The position numbers and the translations under genes were made by a program. The notes under the pieces are model-generated. The model saw only the letters and a list, made by a program, of their open reading frames with translations, made no database searches and was not told where the DNA came from. From Mesodorylaimus sp. YZB2_4 (Eukaryota > Nematoda > Enoplea > Dorylaimida > Dorylaimidae), in contig JASANH010001028.1 in the NCBI GenBank assembly GCA_030248295.1, positions 434,001 through 498,000 on the forward strand: 64,000 nt of DNA, given 5' to 3'. This document shows, in pieces, positions 12,307 to 23,925 of the stretch; position 1 is the first letter of the stretch, and every line of letters starts with the position of its first letter.

Positions 12307-12807
12307 AACGGATTCATTTCGTTCCGATCGTTTTTCCCGAATCAATATTCTCACGAGCACAGTGTATCCTCGCAAGTTTATTTCATATGGTACAGCACGG
12401 ATATTTTATTTGGAAAATGCGTGAAGGCTCAAAGAAAATGCCTCCTTTGATTTAAAAAAATTGTGCTTACTCCTTGCCAACAGGTATTTAAACTTTGTGT
12501 CACCTTGGGAGCACACGATTACAAGAATATTCTATGGCGTTCTGTGTGCGGATATATGCAATTTCCTTTCTGCGCCGGTAGGTTTCTAATAAGTAAACTC
12601 ATACGTGGGTATCAGCAAGATATTTTAGTCCCATCATTACCGTGCGTGACATTTCAGGGGAATTTCATTATGAACATGTCTCAGAGTTGTGTTTATATTT
12701 CGATGGTACATGGTTGTGTTACGATATATTCCATATTCATAATTACTGTGCGGTCATATTACAGTATAAAACTAGCTACTTGCTTTCGTACAGTAACCCT
12801 CGTGCCT
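12307..12807. other. 3' flank of GPCR, no gene
   Basis: Short frames at 12463-12858 overlap the following SINE and have no domain. Nothing recognised. Confidence 0.4.
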
Positions 12808-12990
12808 GGTTGGCCGCGGCGAGTGGGAGAGAGTAATCGATACTCTGCCCTGGCTTGAAGACGTCAACCCGTAGGGTTGATGTTTCAGCCGTAGGTATGG
12901 TCGCAACACTTGCCCACTCCAGTCGGAGTTATTGCCCCCCTGACTTCGGTCGGACACCTCCCTCCTACGCCTGCCAGGCTTGGTTACAGT
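12808..12990 (+). mobile_element. SINE-2 family copy
   Basis: It shares an about 180-bp block with 39800-39985 and, inverted, with 26945-27070. Landmarks are GGCGAGTGG followed by an AATCGATA string, CCCTGGCT, GTCAACCC...GGGTTGATGTTTC, GCAACACTTGCC and the ACTTCGG...CGG segment. Small dispersed size and absence of coding potential fit a SINE or small non-autonomous element; a tRNA-like promoter is not clear in this copy. Confidence 0.65.
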
Positions 12991-14615
12991 ACTGTACACG
13001 AGTATGGTGTGACAGAGTCGAGTAGATCATATCATCACAGTAATCGAGGAGCTCAGCATGATTTTGCACGTGTGGTCCTCAAGACCCAAACCTTATCGAC
13101 TAAGTTATCTGTATTCCTCGCAGTATATCAGCCCTTGAGAGCCGCACACTGACAATAAGTCTTTTCGGCACATTCAACTTTAATCCAGAGAGCCAAACAA
13201 GTGCACATCACGATATTGTGTACTTGGATGTTGTATTGGGGGATCTGCCAGCGTGGTAACAAGAAACCAGGTTTACGTCGCCAGTGAAAAAGAAACAGGA
13301 AGCCAAAGTATTTTATTCCTGAAGTAGATGCCTCTCGCTTCCTGCTTTCAAAAACCGCAAAAGAGTTTACTAGATTTGAATTTGCTGCGGCTTGCTACTC
13401 AAGTCCTAGTGTACTTAAGTCAAAGAACATTTGCAAGGGCTAGACTGTGAGTCTATCGTTTTTCAAAAACTGCAGATCATCCAGATTTGCACTAAATGTA
13501 CCACCTGCCTGAGTGGACCGAGCAGAAAAAGCCTAATGACAAAATGACAGCAACAACCAAAAAAAGAGTTGTGGGGGAATCCAGAACAGCTAATTGCAAG
13601 CCATTTAGCATAGCGGAAGCAACTTCAGTTCGCTTTTTCGTGTATTAGATGACGCGAAAACGAAAAATCGTATAAAAAGTTTTCTGCTCGGCTCACTCGA
13701 ATACATACAGTATTAGTGAATATCCCTTCCGAATCCAAACTATTTGCAAAATCTCAGCCATCCATGTTTTCTCTGGTCTAAAATCAACAATGACCAGATG
13801 ACTTGTAACTCTAATTATGAGCAGGGGAAAAGGGAGCATCAATGCAGAATATTGATCTAATCTCATTCATTACACTAGAGTGGATGGAAAAAATGGCAAT
13901 AGCTACTTGTTTGCCAGCGGCTATTGGAAACACCATCAGCTTAGAATTTCGGATCAGATGATCCGATCTGAATTTTCGAATAATCATTTTTCCTGGGTGT
14001 CATGCGTGCAAGGTTTGCATGCGCACGCCTTACCCCGCCAATTTTAGTGACTTCGATAAAGACAAAATTGCTTACAGAAATTTAAAAGTACAAATAGCGG
14101 GAAAACTTGCATAAATCGGCTAGGTCTACCTCCCTCCTGGCATCCAGACTCTGTTCATGGGTACATACAGTGTAGTCTTGATATATGTACCTGTTGCGCT
14201 CTCTCGCAGGGCAGTGTCGCCTAGTTATTTCTAGTCTAGTCTAGTGTAGCCTTGTGAGTCACCCTCACGATTAGTAGTGCGTACGAGATTTGCCGAAGAG
14301 CGGGTGACCTTCTAAACGGTTCTGGAAAACATTGAGGGTTTGAGATCTCAAGATCCAAAGCGGCTCAAACATCCGGATGAGCTTGTAGGGCATAACATAA
14401 ATAATCGGACGGACGATCGTGCCACCTCGTTGCACTTTCTTCGCACAAAGCTTGTCGATTCTTACCAGCCAGCCTACTACCTATATCATACATACTGTAT
14501 CTTGGGTGGCGGGCTCGTCTCCTCATTCTTCGCTCCCGTTCGCAACAGCCTGCCGCACTGCTCATTGTCAGTCGTCCTCTAGATTCACTGTACCCCTTGC
14601 GCAAAAGTGAACGAA
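12991..14615. other. Gene-free stretch
   Basis: No conserved frame is seen. A CTCACGATTAGTA string at about 14265 matches one arm of the hairpin at 29836-29865. Frames around 14340-14610 have no recognisable content. Confidence 0.4.
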
Positions 14616-16963
14616 CTAATTAAGATGGCCTGAGCTACCCACCGGCTTGGCAAAATCATGTTTTAGCTTCTGAATCGCCTCGTCCATCTCTTCGCGCGAT
14701 ACACATCGACGTTTCTGCAGATGACTGCCTCCAGGATGCGTCGCACGATTAATAGAAGTCACGTCGAAGGTCTGCTCATTCCGTAATCTGATCTTTTTGT
14801 TATCTTTGTACATTTTGTTTGCCCACCATTCCCTGAGTCGATCAATTCAATAAATTACAAATGCACACACTGATGCTCCGCTAAATCCCAAGTACATTGA
14901 CTATTCCCCAAACTTGAGATGAGAATTTTTCTAGTGTGTCTTTGATTGTGATTCTAAATTCGACAAAAGGAGTGGTCAACCTAGTAATATTAATACGAAA
15001 AATCCAGTGCCAATTATTTTTGGGAACAAATCGACTAAAATAACGCCATCTATAAAATATGTGGTCACATTTTGTTCTGCATTGCTCTTGATCTAACGAA
15101 AACTTACGATTTAGATTAGCTTTGTACAAGCTGTAGTGCGTGCTATTGCAAAAGTCGAAAAGTAGGGTAGCTTCGTGAAAAAGAGCGATAAGTAAATGGT
15201 GCACAATGACAATATTTCAGAACTTTCTTCAGCTGTCTCTTCGCGAAGCGTATGTCCGCGGGTGTTTTATCATCGTTGCACGAACTGGCGGTTCTGGTCT
15301 CTTGGACCCGGGAATCAATCGAGTAGGCGATTGTCACTTCGTCGCCATTCAACATATCAACGCGCCTATCGAACGGGTACAGTCCTAGATGGTCATCAAC
15401 AAAGGAATGTAATACCGTTCTATTGTGGAATATTGAAAAGGTATTTTCAGGAACTGCTCGATTCCAAGGCAGGGGCGTGGGATCATTCAACAGAGTGAAA
15501 GTAAATGTTTGTTGAATGGCATCTGGGTGCAGAGCCCGGCAGGAATATAGCAGCCTTTGACAGCAAAATCTTCAAGCTGCCTGAAAATACTGTAGTTTTC
15601 ATTGATGTCCTGGTCAGGTGCAACTGTTGGGATCTTCAAATATTAGTCGATGAACTTGACCACGTACATGTGTAACTTGTCCATAGCTGGACGTGACAGC
15701 CATTTTATACTGTTGAATTGAATACCGTCGCAGGCATTCAAGAGGTAGACAGAGTTTAGAACCGATATAGTGGATTATATCTTTGTAGGCCATGCAAGCG
15801 AAGTATCTCCAAATGGAATCAAAAATAGGCTTGTTCCAGTTAAAATTTGATTAGTTTAGGGAAAGTGCTCTATTAAATTATCCTCGTGATCTACGAACAG
15901 TCTGTTCAGGATAGCAGTTGCTACTGTAAGGTTTCTCATCCAGAAGACTGGTCGAATTTGTTATTCGCGTATCAGTCTAGATATCCCACGAGTGGTTGGC
16001 CATGGCCAGGCAGGCAAGACAGTCCGAACGATCCATGCCATTTCTACCACACCATTTATTCAATATTTTTTCACACCAGTTCAGTGTTCTGGTTGTGTTG
16101 ATAAACGGGAACTGTGAAGCTCAGGAATATGTTATGATCTGAATTATGATCTTACTTCTACTTCGACTGCGTCGCACTTTGGCATGATGATAGAATAACC
16201 AGGCATCTGGAGCCAGTGCACTGACATTATTTTCCGTAATAGTTATTGGCGGACCAGACCCTCATTGATTAAAAACTGCCGTTTCTGCGGGTTGATAATA
16301 GCACATTCCATCCGCCCTTGATGGGGAGCAGTTGTTCCATCTTGGGCTCAAATCATTCGTCTCTTGTCTCACGCAAGCAGCCAAACATCCATCTCTCACC
16401 CTCCAGACAGAAAACAGAATGGCGTCGCTTAAAACACGCGATAGCCATGCTAAAACTGAGCTATAATCACGGGAAACAGTGAAATGCTCTGTCTATCGAA
16501 GTCAACGCGTGCTCTGTCTATCGTAGTCGGTGATAACCAGTGCTCAGAAAGGAGATTGGACTGTGAATCGGATTTAGCAGATGTTTTCTTTTTTGGCATT
16601 TGAGTTAAACGTGCCTGGCAAGTGTAAGATTGCTCGGTTGAATCAACTGATTGCACTGGTACTCATCATTCTCTGTTTTTTGGTTTCTGTTTTCTGTCGC
16701 GATCTTCATAAACGCTTATAGCATATTATGTTTTACGAGGAAGTGAAACCGTGAAATATAAAGAAACCTAAGCTGACCATGAATCCCAGCCACTGGCTGT
16801 CCCGTGAGGCACTCATACGTAACATGGCCTGGTTGAGCTCTTGAAGCTTCATATTTTGCGGCTTCTCATAATCCCAAAAATTTGTTAGCACCGCGGCCGT
16901 ATACTGTATGTGGTCTTGCGCATACATACGCTTATTTTTATTTAAAAAATGGAGCGATAACAT
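14616..16963 (-). pseudogene. DEG/ENaC (amiloride-sensitive channel family) pseudogene
   Basis: Family features are scattered over several frames. 15490-15260 has a beta-sheet block with YPFDRR and NGDEVTIAYS, resembling the HDQ..YP...G.ET.I region of ASIC/ENaC proteins. 15235-15205 has CHC as in the CxC that closes the finger. 15150-15000 has a Cys-rich segment and INITRL. 14990-14885 has the pre-TM2 region with FVEFRI. 14885-14840 has the GAS pore motif followed by the TM2 start. It then ends in a basic and acidic cytoplasmic tail (14813-14616). The frame is broken by one-base shifts near 15145 and 14885 and by a TGA near 14838; more breaks exist between 15490 and 15870. A possible N-terminal part lies at 16963-16733. 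The channel cannot be made from this copy. Confidence 0.6.
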
Positions 16964-17405
16964 CTACAGTATGATGTCCTTGACAGAAGGGTACATACAA
17001 CTTGATTCATCTGAACACAGAAAGCCTCAGACACACTCACCATTCAATTGGCAAGTGGCTAAAACAGCTGGCATGTTTGCACTTTTGATAAATTTCGCGT
17101 GAGCCTATTGGTGAAAGCATTGGCAGTCTCTACCTAACTAATTCCTTTTGCTTTTTACATGACGTTTCGCCAGTACGTAATTACAATCACATTTTACTCA
17201 ATAAATGAACAATCACACTACATCACCCTAAATTACAAATTAGGACTTTACAATACAGCAAAATTTGGTTCAAGGTGACTAAGCATCCGTAGTTGACAAA
17301 AACCCTATTTAGTCAATATTTAAATGAATTCAGGCAACTTGACAGGCTTGCTTTCAGTTCGATATCTCGAAAAAAAATCGCCTGAATTTTGGATTACCGC
17401 CTCGC
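16964..17405. other. Short intergenic region
   Basis: AT-rich, with no conserved frame. It lies between the DEG/ENaC relic and the 3' end of the Clc-like gene. Confidence 0.4.
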
Positions 17406-18152
17406 TCAAACAGTCGTAGTGTGGTCTTTACCCGCCATCAACTGATCTTGCTGCAGTGACCGTCTAGTCGAACTGGTCGTTGTCTTCGTCGTAGCTGTCG
17501 ATTTTGTGCTGACTCTGAGATAAGCTTCGCGGAATGATGGCCGTTCGCCGCGACGTAATAGCAAAATATCGACGATGGCCGCACCAATGACCAAGGTCAG
17601 GGAGATTCCAAATCCAATCGCTGACGCGACTGACAAAGAGAACGAGTAATTGATATCTAATTCGATACGACGATCAGTGAACACGTGATTATGCTCGGGC
17701 AATGAGGCGGTGGTGAAGAAAAGGACGCATCCAGCCAGCGACAGGAATGCTGGCCATATGCTTACAAAGATCCACAAACCCGCCATGGCAACAAAGAATG
17801 GGGTCATGTAGGAAATTGTGACTGATACGAACCCCAGGAAAGCCGCTGCGCAGAATAGGATGAGCGTGTTGTATTGGTAGGGCTTCCATCGATGCTGTTC
17901 ATCTCCATCGACCGACGTGCCAAATTTGTATCTCCAGTTCCAGTCGGGTTCATTCTTGCCCGAAACGTGCCTCCTAGCGTAGGTGTAGTCGAACCACAGT
18001 CCGTGCTGATGAATTTCCTGGCTCCCGGAATCGTAATACGTTTGCCATCCAGTGGTGAAAACTGCAGCCAATGCCATCGAGATGGATAAAGTTAAGAAAA
18101 TGACCGCTATGATGTGAAGAATTAAGCGAAGGATACCCAGCGCAGAGGCCAT
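17406..18152 (-). CDS. Clc-like (claudin-type) four-pass membrane protein
   Basis: An intact intronless frame of 248 residues from the ATG at 18152; the frame extends upstream only through a GTG. Four hydrophobic spans lie at about residues 7-35, 98-118, 121-147 and 176-203, with a larger first extracellular loop containing TGW, HGLWFDY and DWNWRY. This is the layout of nematode Clc-like and claudin/PMP22-type proteins; the W...GLW spacing fits, although the usual loop Cys pair of vertebrate claudins is absent. The C-terminal 45 residues are Ser/Thr-rich, cytoplasmic and end in TTTV, which could be a PDZ-binding type end. Likely role: junction or membrane scaffold; substrate unknown. Confidence 0.75.
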   Translation of the reverse strand: MASALGILRLILHIIAVIFLTLSISMALAAVFTTGWQTYYDSGSQEIHQHGLWFDYTYARRHVSGKNEPDWNWRYKFGTSVDGDEQHRWKPYQYNTLILFCAAAFLGFVSVTISYMTPFFVAMAGLWIFVSIWPAFLSLAGCVLFFTTASLPEHNHVFTDRRIELDINYSFSLSVASAIGFGISLTLVIGAAIVDILLLRRGERPSFREAYLRVSTKSTATTKTTTSSTRRSLQQDQLMAGKDHTTTV

Positions 18153-19531
18153 TCTTGAGTTCAGTAGCCCTGGGTAATTCACGTTTCAAACCCCTAAAAG
18201 CGTTGTAAATACACAATAACTACTGAAAAAACCAACATCTGCTTCAAAGCAAACAAACACATGGTGTAGTAGCTACTACGTACACAGGTAGACCCGACCA
18301 TGCTCTACCTTCTGTCGTTAATTCGACGCCCATGCGCAGGACCTGTCGCCGCGCCAGGAATAAGCAGCAGTCTCGGATGGAGGGTGATGAAACGAAAAGG
18401 CAAGCGAAGGAAGCAGCCACCGTTGCCGCCTCATATGGCGAGGTATAGCAGAAAATGGCCTATTCCATGAAAGAAGCTTGTTTGCACAAGCCGGGTGGAA
18501 CGAATGCTTCCGAGCTGTTGCTACGATACGTGCGTGGTAAACGGGGACTAGTCATGGCGAGGAAGACCATCTTGGGCTTATCGATTGCCACCAATTCCAT
18601 GGTGACAGGTGACAAGGATAGGGAAACTCAATGAGTCATGATCGGTACTGGACATTTGCCACAAAAGACTGGGGCGTAATATATTTCAGAGCAAATGAGG
18701 AAACAATGTCTCAAATGGAGCACGAGATGATCACGCGACCAATAATCAAGTTACGAAAGGTTCAGGAATGTGTCCACAACCCTTCCCGCGTGACGAGACA
18801 CGGCACAGGGATTTTGACACAGGAAACAGAGACTTTTTTATCATCCTAATTTTCATTTGGATCTGAGCTTTACGGAACGATATTTAAAGCAAATAACCCC
18901 TTGCTAGCTGGAAGCCCAATTAATGCAATCTCTGCCGAGGTACTAAGCTAAACCTGCAATTTTCTCTCTGGTGAAAGTTACACCGAAAATTATTCTTCTA
19001 TCGCAAACTCGAGTTACGTTCAGTCGCAGGCTAACAAATAGAGGTGTGCAACAGAAAGGGAGAGTATTATTTCTCCAAAAGAGGATGCTGGGAGCACGAG
19101 ATTCCCGCATCGCGGTTCGAAAAGCCTGCTAAAAGATCAATACTATGCTTTGAAGTTCCTTGGGAACAGAGGGCGATGTGGATCGCTGCATTTTTCATAA
19201 AGATTGTGGAGAATTCAGGACGAGGGAGACAAACACACAACCATTTATTTAATTCAAATCCCACTATTTGCTCTGCAGGACCGTCGTAGGCGTACAGAAA
19301 TCATGGTTTGCGTGCTAACCCTCGGATGAGATCTGAAAAACGTATCACTAAAAACGATTTTACGGAAAAGCACGTCACAAGGTTCACTAAATATGTACTC
19401 TATCTGAACATCAATTTTTCAAGAAGACATGCACTATGTGCACAAAAAAGCCTATAAAATGTTTTACATAAACTTGATATTCTCAGCACGAAGCACAACC
19501 AGACAAGGGCATAGGCTAACAGCAAGTAGCA
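18153..19531. other. Gene-free stretch
   Basis: It holds the 5' flank of the Clc-like gene and the 3' flank of the PH-domain gene. Frames such as 18631-18849 and 19044-19289 have no recognisable domain. No repeat shared with the rest of the window was noticed. Confidence 0.4.
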
Positions 19532-20854
19532 TTAGAAGTCTCCTCCGAAATCGCCTCCGATATCACCACCAAAATCGAAATCATCGCCAGCACTAAATCC
19601 ACCACTATCGCCGCCGTAATCGAAAGCTCCTCCGTCGGCAGGCGTGCCAGAAGTGACGCCACTGTCGCTGAAGTTGTTGTAGTCGTTGGTGGTGTTGTAA
19701 TTGTTGATAATTGTGGTATCGTTGTCCGAATAATATCCACCAGGACCATAGCCATAGCCGTGGCCGTACCCGTATCCGTGTCCCCAACCCCAGTGCGGAG
19801 TCATCATGCTGCCTAGCGCATATCCGGTCAAGCCACCCATCAACATTCCAGTGCCCAATCCTGGTGTCCATCCGCTGCTGGACGGTTGAGACGGGGCGAC
19901 CACAACTGTGGTTTGACCTGGCACACTTGTGGCCGTTTGACGAGGGTAATTACTGGACATATTCTGCGACCATGCGGGAGGAGGTGGCAGGGCTTGACCT
20001 TGCGCTTGATTGTAATAGGCTGGTGGTGGGCCACCTACAAGCAATAAAACTGATTAAGTTCTGCTGGTATTGAAGGTAGACTATCTCTTACCTTGATTGT
20101 AGCTCGCAGGAGGCGCCATATTTTGAGGTTGCTGCGGCGGTGGGGGAGGTGGCGGCAACGTTGATACAATACTGCCCATCCATGTACTAAAAAGGTTAAA
20201 GTTATTTTCTCCCTCGCTCCACAATTATTTATTTCTACAACTCACTTCAGATCTTCATCATTATGGCACAAGAACCAATGTACTTTCGCATCTTTTGATG
20301 GGCCAGTGCCAAATGCGAGCAAATAATCAATTTTTGATCCGCTCGGCAATTGTGGTTTATGCGGCATTCGAGACGTATATGGACCGACTGCGAAAAATGG
20401 TGCCACTTGTTTGAGTGGGAGGCAGCCATCCGCATTTCCTTCGTGCACATCCTCGTACCACATCAATGTCGAGTCCTCGTATAAGACAGCTTTGCATTCT
20501 TTCCATTTGCCGCCCAGAAGACCCTCTGGAAAAAATTAAATTTAACTGAATTATCCTTGGAAAAGAGAAATTAAATTTTAAAATTTTAAAATTTATTTTT
20601 AAAAACAACCAAAAAGTTAAATTTTAAAGGTATTCAAAAAACTACTCTCGACAATTTTTTAAAGTTTCAGGAGCTTACTCAGCTTCTAAATTCCGAAAAA
20701 CATTTTTAAAAACACAAGAAAGTAGTTCGAAACACAATTAAGCAGTTTTTAAATACTTTCAATTTCCTCAAAAATCTTGACAAGAAACAAAAAAGTTCAA
20801 ATACTTACTTTTATATTTTCTTAATATTCCTTCCTTCACGCGTTTTCCAGCCAT
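19532..20854 (-). CDS. PH-domain protein with proline-rich linker and Gly/Tyr-rich tail
   Basis: Four exons join in frame to 307 residues: 20854-20809, 20525-20246, 20186-20092 and 20034-19532, with introns of 283, 59 and 57 nt and GT-AG borders. Residues 1 to about 112 form a pleckstrin-homology domain: KEGILRKY, then GKWKECKAVLYEDSTLMWY on strands 2-3, and the closing helix LNTWMG with the invariant Trp. It is followed by a run of seven prolines, a PPAY motif (PPxY, WW-domain ligand), a middle hydrophobic Gly-rich patch, a HGYGYG-rich segment, an N/Y-rich stretch and an acidic DFGGD-repeat C-terminus. Expected to bind membranes or phosphoinositides and WW-domain partners; low-complexity tail function unknown. 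Confidence 0.8.
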
Positions 20855-21566
20855 TTAAACGTATTGTTGGTTCAAAACTCTAAAAATCTGAACGTACGCA
20901 CCAGATTCTAAGCTGGCATGTTTACTTGAAACTAGTATTTATATGATGTAGCCAGCCAGGCAAAGACTCGTGATCAATTGAGCACACGCGCTGCTGATGA
21001 GTCAAGATCACGTGAGGCCCCCGCAACCTCTTTCGCTAGCTCGATTGGAGAATGTTCTAGCGCAGTTTGTCGGCAACGTACGAAGCGGCCAAGAACGAGA
21101 GGGGACTCCCAAGCTGAAACTGGCTTTGCGAATTGATTTTTTGCTGAACAGGTTACACAGGTAGCCATGGTTTTCACATTCATGACGTTGCGTGTTTCGA
21201 ATGTCCATGAGAGGAAAGAAAAGCTTGTGACGTAGGTCGAGGATGGGGGGATGCATCACCGATGATTCAAAGCCTTCCATGAAAGCGAGGTGATTGTTCA
21301 TAGGGAATTTATCACCTGATTACTCAATCACATGTCAGGCTATCCCCATTGATCGTGAGAGCGGATAGGGTGGGAGTCTTATCGATGGCTAGCTCAATAC
21401 AAAACTCTATTGATAGTTGAGCATGGTCAGCTTCTAACGCAAGGTCGAGTGATGGATCATCTCCACCAGATGGCCAATCTACATGCAGTAAATTATAGCG
21501 TCATGCTTCTTGTTAACACTCCAAAAGTTTTAGACTTTACCGTTGTATCACCTAGCAATAGTTTTA
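20855..21566. other. 5' flank of PH gene, no other gene
   Basis: No TATA box is obvious near 20900. The minus frame 21301-21008 has no domain. A GATCGTGAGAGCGGA string at 21352-21366 is shared exactly with 29838-29852. Confidence 0.4.
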
Positions 21567-22725
21567 TAGTCAACTTCGGATGATTGCACCTCGGATAATT
21601 GCAAAGTCCGGATATTTGAAGCAAGTAATTCCCCGATTTTTGTCCTATATTGTTCATGGATATCAACCTCGGATATTTGCAACTTCGCTCACTTGCAACG
21701 CTTTTTTACGCCCCAAGGCGCATTTTACTTCGAATTGCAATTTTTCTTTTACAACAAACGGTAAATTGAATTGCGACAACAAATTCAGACTTCCCGCACT
21801 TTGAGCTAGGCAGTTAGTTGTCTGCAATATGCTGCTTTTATGAAATCGAGGATACAGTCGAGTCCGCTCAGTATCGCCAGCCCAGACGGGAAGCGATTGT
21901 GACAATATCTGAGCTGTGACTAAACCGGAATGCACTCTAAAATCGCAAAAACTGAATTTTTTGTGTTTTCTCGCTAAATCATACCATTTTTGTGTATTCC
22001 TAATCATTTGGAAGACGCAACGCTTTTTTGAGCAGTTTTTGTAACTAAAGAAGTTTAAATTATGCGAGCCATTCAAATCAAAGCTGAAGCACAAAATGCT
22101 ATGCCTCAAAATGTGCGCGTTTTATCGTAAAAATCCTAGTTTTCGACGATATTGCGCTTCTTTCAGACTGCCGAGGATGTAAATGTGACACTTTTTTTCT
22201 CCTAATCCCCTTGGTACAGAAATTTATGTGACAGTTAGTGGACTGGGCCAAATTCAGCGTGATAATAAGCGAACTCAAAATACACACAAAGTATAGGGAA
22301 AAAATTCAGGTCTTTGAAAACCTGTGATATTAACCTGAGTGTGACATCATTTAGTGTAACTCTAAAAATAAGTGGACTCGACTGTATGGTTGAAAAAACT
22401 TCGTAATTCATCATCGTCAACGCAAAATTGCTTACTGTTTCTGCTGTAAGATTAGGGAAAAGATTTCGGTTGTACTTGATTAGTTAAAAACAATTTGACT
22501 AAAAAAATGTTGTTTCCCCGATAAAAAATAACATTTTTGGAAGCGTTAATAAAGATTGGCAGTCGCTTATGCTCGCATAGCATATAAAACTTCGCGTAAT
22601 TGCAACTTTTTTTTCAAAAATCCTGCTGAACTTCGCGTAATTGCAATATCGAATAATTGCAACTTCGGATAATTGCAACTCTTTTTTTGGCGTCCCGAGC
22701 GGATGCAATTATCCGAGGTCGACTG
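21567..22725. mobile_element. Pogo/Tigger-type MITE, outer element
   Basis: It is bounded by TA on both sides. Left end TAGTCAACTTCGGATGATTGCA, right end the inverse of CAGTCGACCTCGGATAATTGCA. Ends starting CAGTCGACC with a TA duplication are typical of pogo-like Tc1/mariner elements. Further copies of the AACTTCGNNTAATTGCAA motif lie inside both ends as subterminal repeats. The interior is occupied by a second element (21855-22384). A 3' end of the same family is at 50490-50616. Confidence 0.75.
21855..22384. mobile_element. Nested pogo-type MITE
   Basis: 530 bp, TA on both sides, with a terminal inverted repeat CAGTCGAGTCCGCT on the left and its inverse (one mismatch, AGTGGACTCGACTG) on the right. 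It lies wholly inside the outer element, so it inserted later. There is no transposase frame. Confidence 0.75.
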
Positions 22726-23150
22726 TAAATAAGTCGTGCACACCAGCCTACAATGTCGACCTGCAGGTGGAAAAAATTATTGGACTTTTAGACAGCTCCG
22801 ATCACAATGGGAAGCTTGGATATTCTCACGTGCCTTTTACTCGTATCTTGTTAGATTCGTCCACACAGCCGAGGTCTGCGATGCGAACGCCGCTTTAGAA
22901 TGCCCTGATTCAGGCCAAAAGTTAAAAACTATTAAAAGCGGTAAAGAGAAGGCGAACCCAATTTTAGGCCTCGATGTCGCTCGCTTATCCTTACGATTAG
23001 GCAGGAATGCCCTACCGCATATGTCAAAGACTGTGTGACCATAGTTTTTGGCGAGCAGATTGGGAGTAATTGACACACCGCCCTGCGCAATAACAGCAAA
23101 AGCAGTAAAATAGCACCTATGGGCGTGACGAGTATTTAGCAGTTTGCTTC
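22726..23150. other. Intergenic spacer between MITEs
   Basis: Short overlapping frames only (22736-23038, reverse 23160-22837). No domain recognised. Confidence 0.4.
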
Positions 23151-23503
23151 CAGGTCTCACATCGGGTACCTGACCCTTACCCCTACCCGAAAACCCGACC
23201 TGAGAAGTCTGGTTCGTGTCTGGTCGGGTCTTGATTTTTGGTGCCCTAAATAACCCAACTTCTGTGGCTTATAGATAAAACAAAATTTATCGATGCAGAT
23301 TGGCTTTTCAAACTGCTTATAGCCCACTGATTTGCGCGAAGTTTAGATAAAATTAACATGGAAATACAGAAGACATACATATCTTCAGCATGAGAAATAA
23401 AAATCCTAGTCAAAAAGTCAGAGAAAAGGAGTTAAAAAAAAGTCGGGTCGGGCTCAGCAGAAATTTCTCAGGTTGGCTCGGGTACACTGTCCGGTCGGAC
23501 CTG
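23151..23503. mobile_element. Candidate small element with GGGTACCCGA-type repeats in inverted ends
   Basis: The left end starts CAGGTCTCACATCGGGTACC and the right end is the inverse of CAGGTCCGACC...GTACCCGAGCC. Inside the ends, degenerate CGGGT/ACCCG motifs occur, with CCCGACCTGAGAA near 23200 mirrored by TTCTCAGG...CGGG near 23470. CAGG ends would suit an hAT-type MITE, but I could not find an 8-bp duplication. Confidence 0.45.
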
Positions 23504-23539
23504 GTCTTACTTCATTTGTTGTCTTCTATCGGCCTTTTA

Positions 23540-23740
23540 AAAATTTTCTGTGGGTTGGGCGCTGCGCCACTCCAGTTGCCCCAGCGGGACTTCCAAACCC
23601 GTTTTGTCCATAGCCGAACAGAACTCCTGATACCTGAATGAAGCAAGACCGCGAGGCGATCAACTCGCAGGGCAGGTTCCATCTGACGTCTCGACTAGGA
23701 GCACCTTCGCCGAGGGCACTGTGCCAGCACCAGCTTCCTG
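23540..23740 (-). mobile_element. SINE-1 related fragment
   Basis: In reverse orientation it carries the TTTTCTGTGGG...GGGCGCTGCGCC start, a TCGACTAGGAGCACC string and the GAGGGCAxxxTGxCCAGCACCAGC block, also seen at 29450-29830. A diverged subfamily of the SINE at 26357-26794. Confidence 0.6.
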
Positions 23741-23756
23741 GGGCCTGTTTCAGCAT

Positions 23757-23925
23757 GGGTCGTAGCCGCAGTCGTAAACGGACATACTGTGCTGCAGCCT
23801 TTGGTGAAACGGTCAGCGGCGATTGCGATCGTAAAGTGGTCGTAGTCTACGGTCGTGAGACGTAGCCGTAATCGTAGCTGGTGAAACGCGAACACGCGTA
23901 CGACTACGGATACAGCAGCGTGGTG
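23757..23925. repeat. Degenerate GTAGCCGTAGTCGTA array
   Basis: About a dozen imperfect hexamer-like repeats of CGTAGT/CGTAGC and their inverses (TACGACTACGG near 23898). The left part reads mostly GTCGTA and the right end TACGAC, giving a loosely palindromic layout. Confidence 0.6.
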
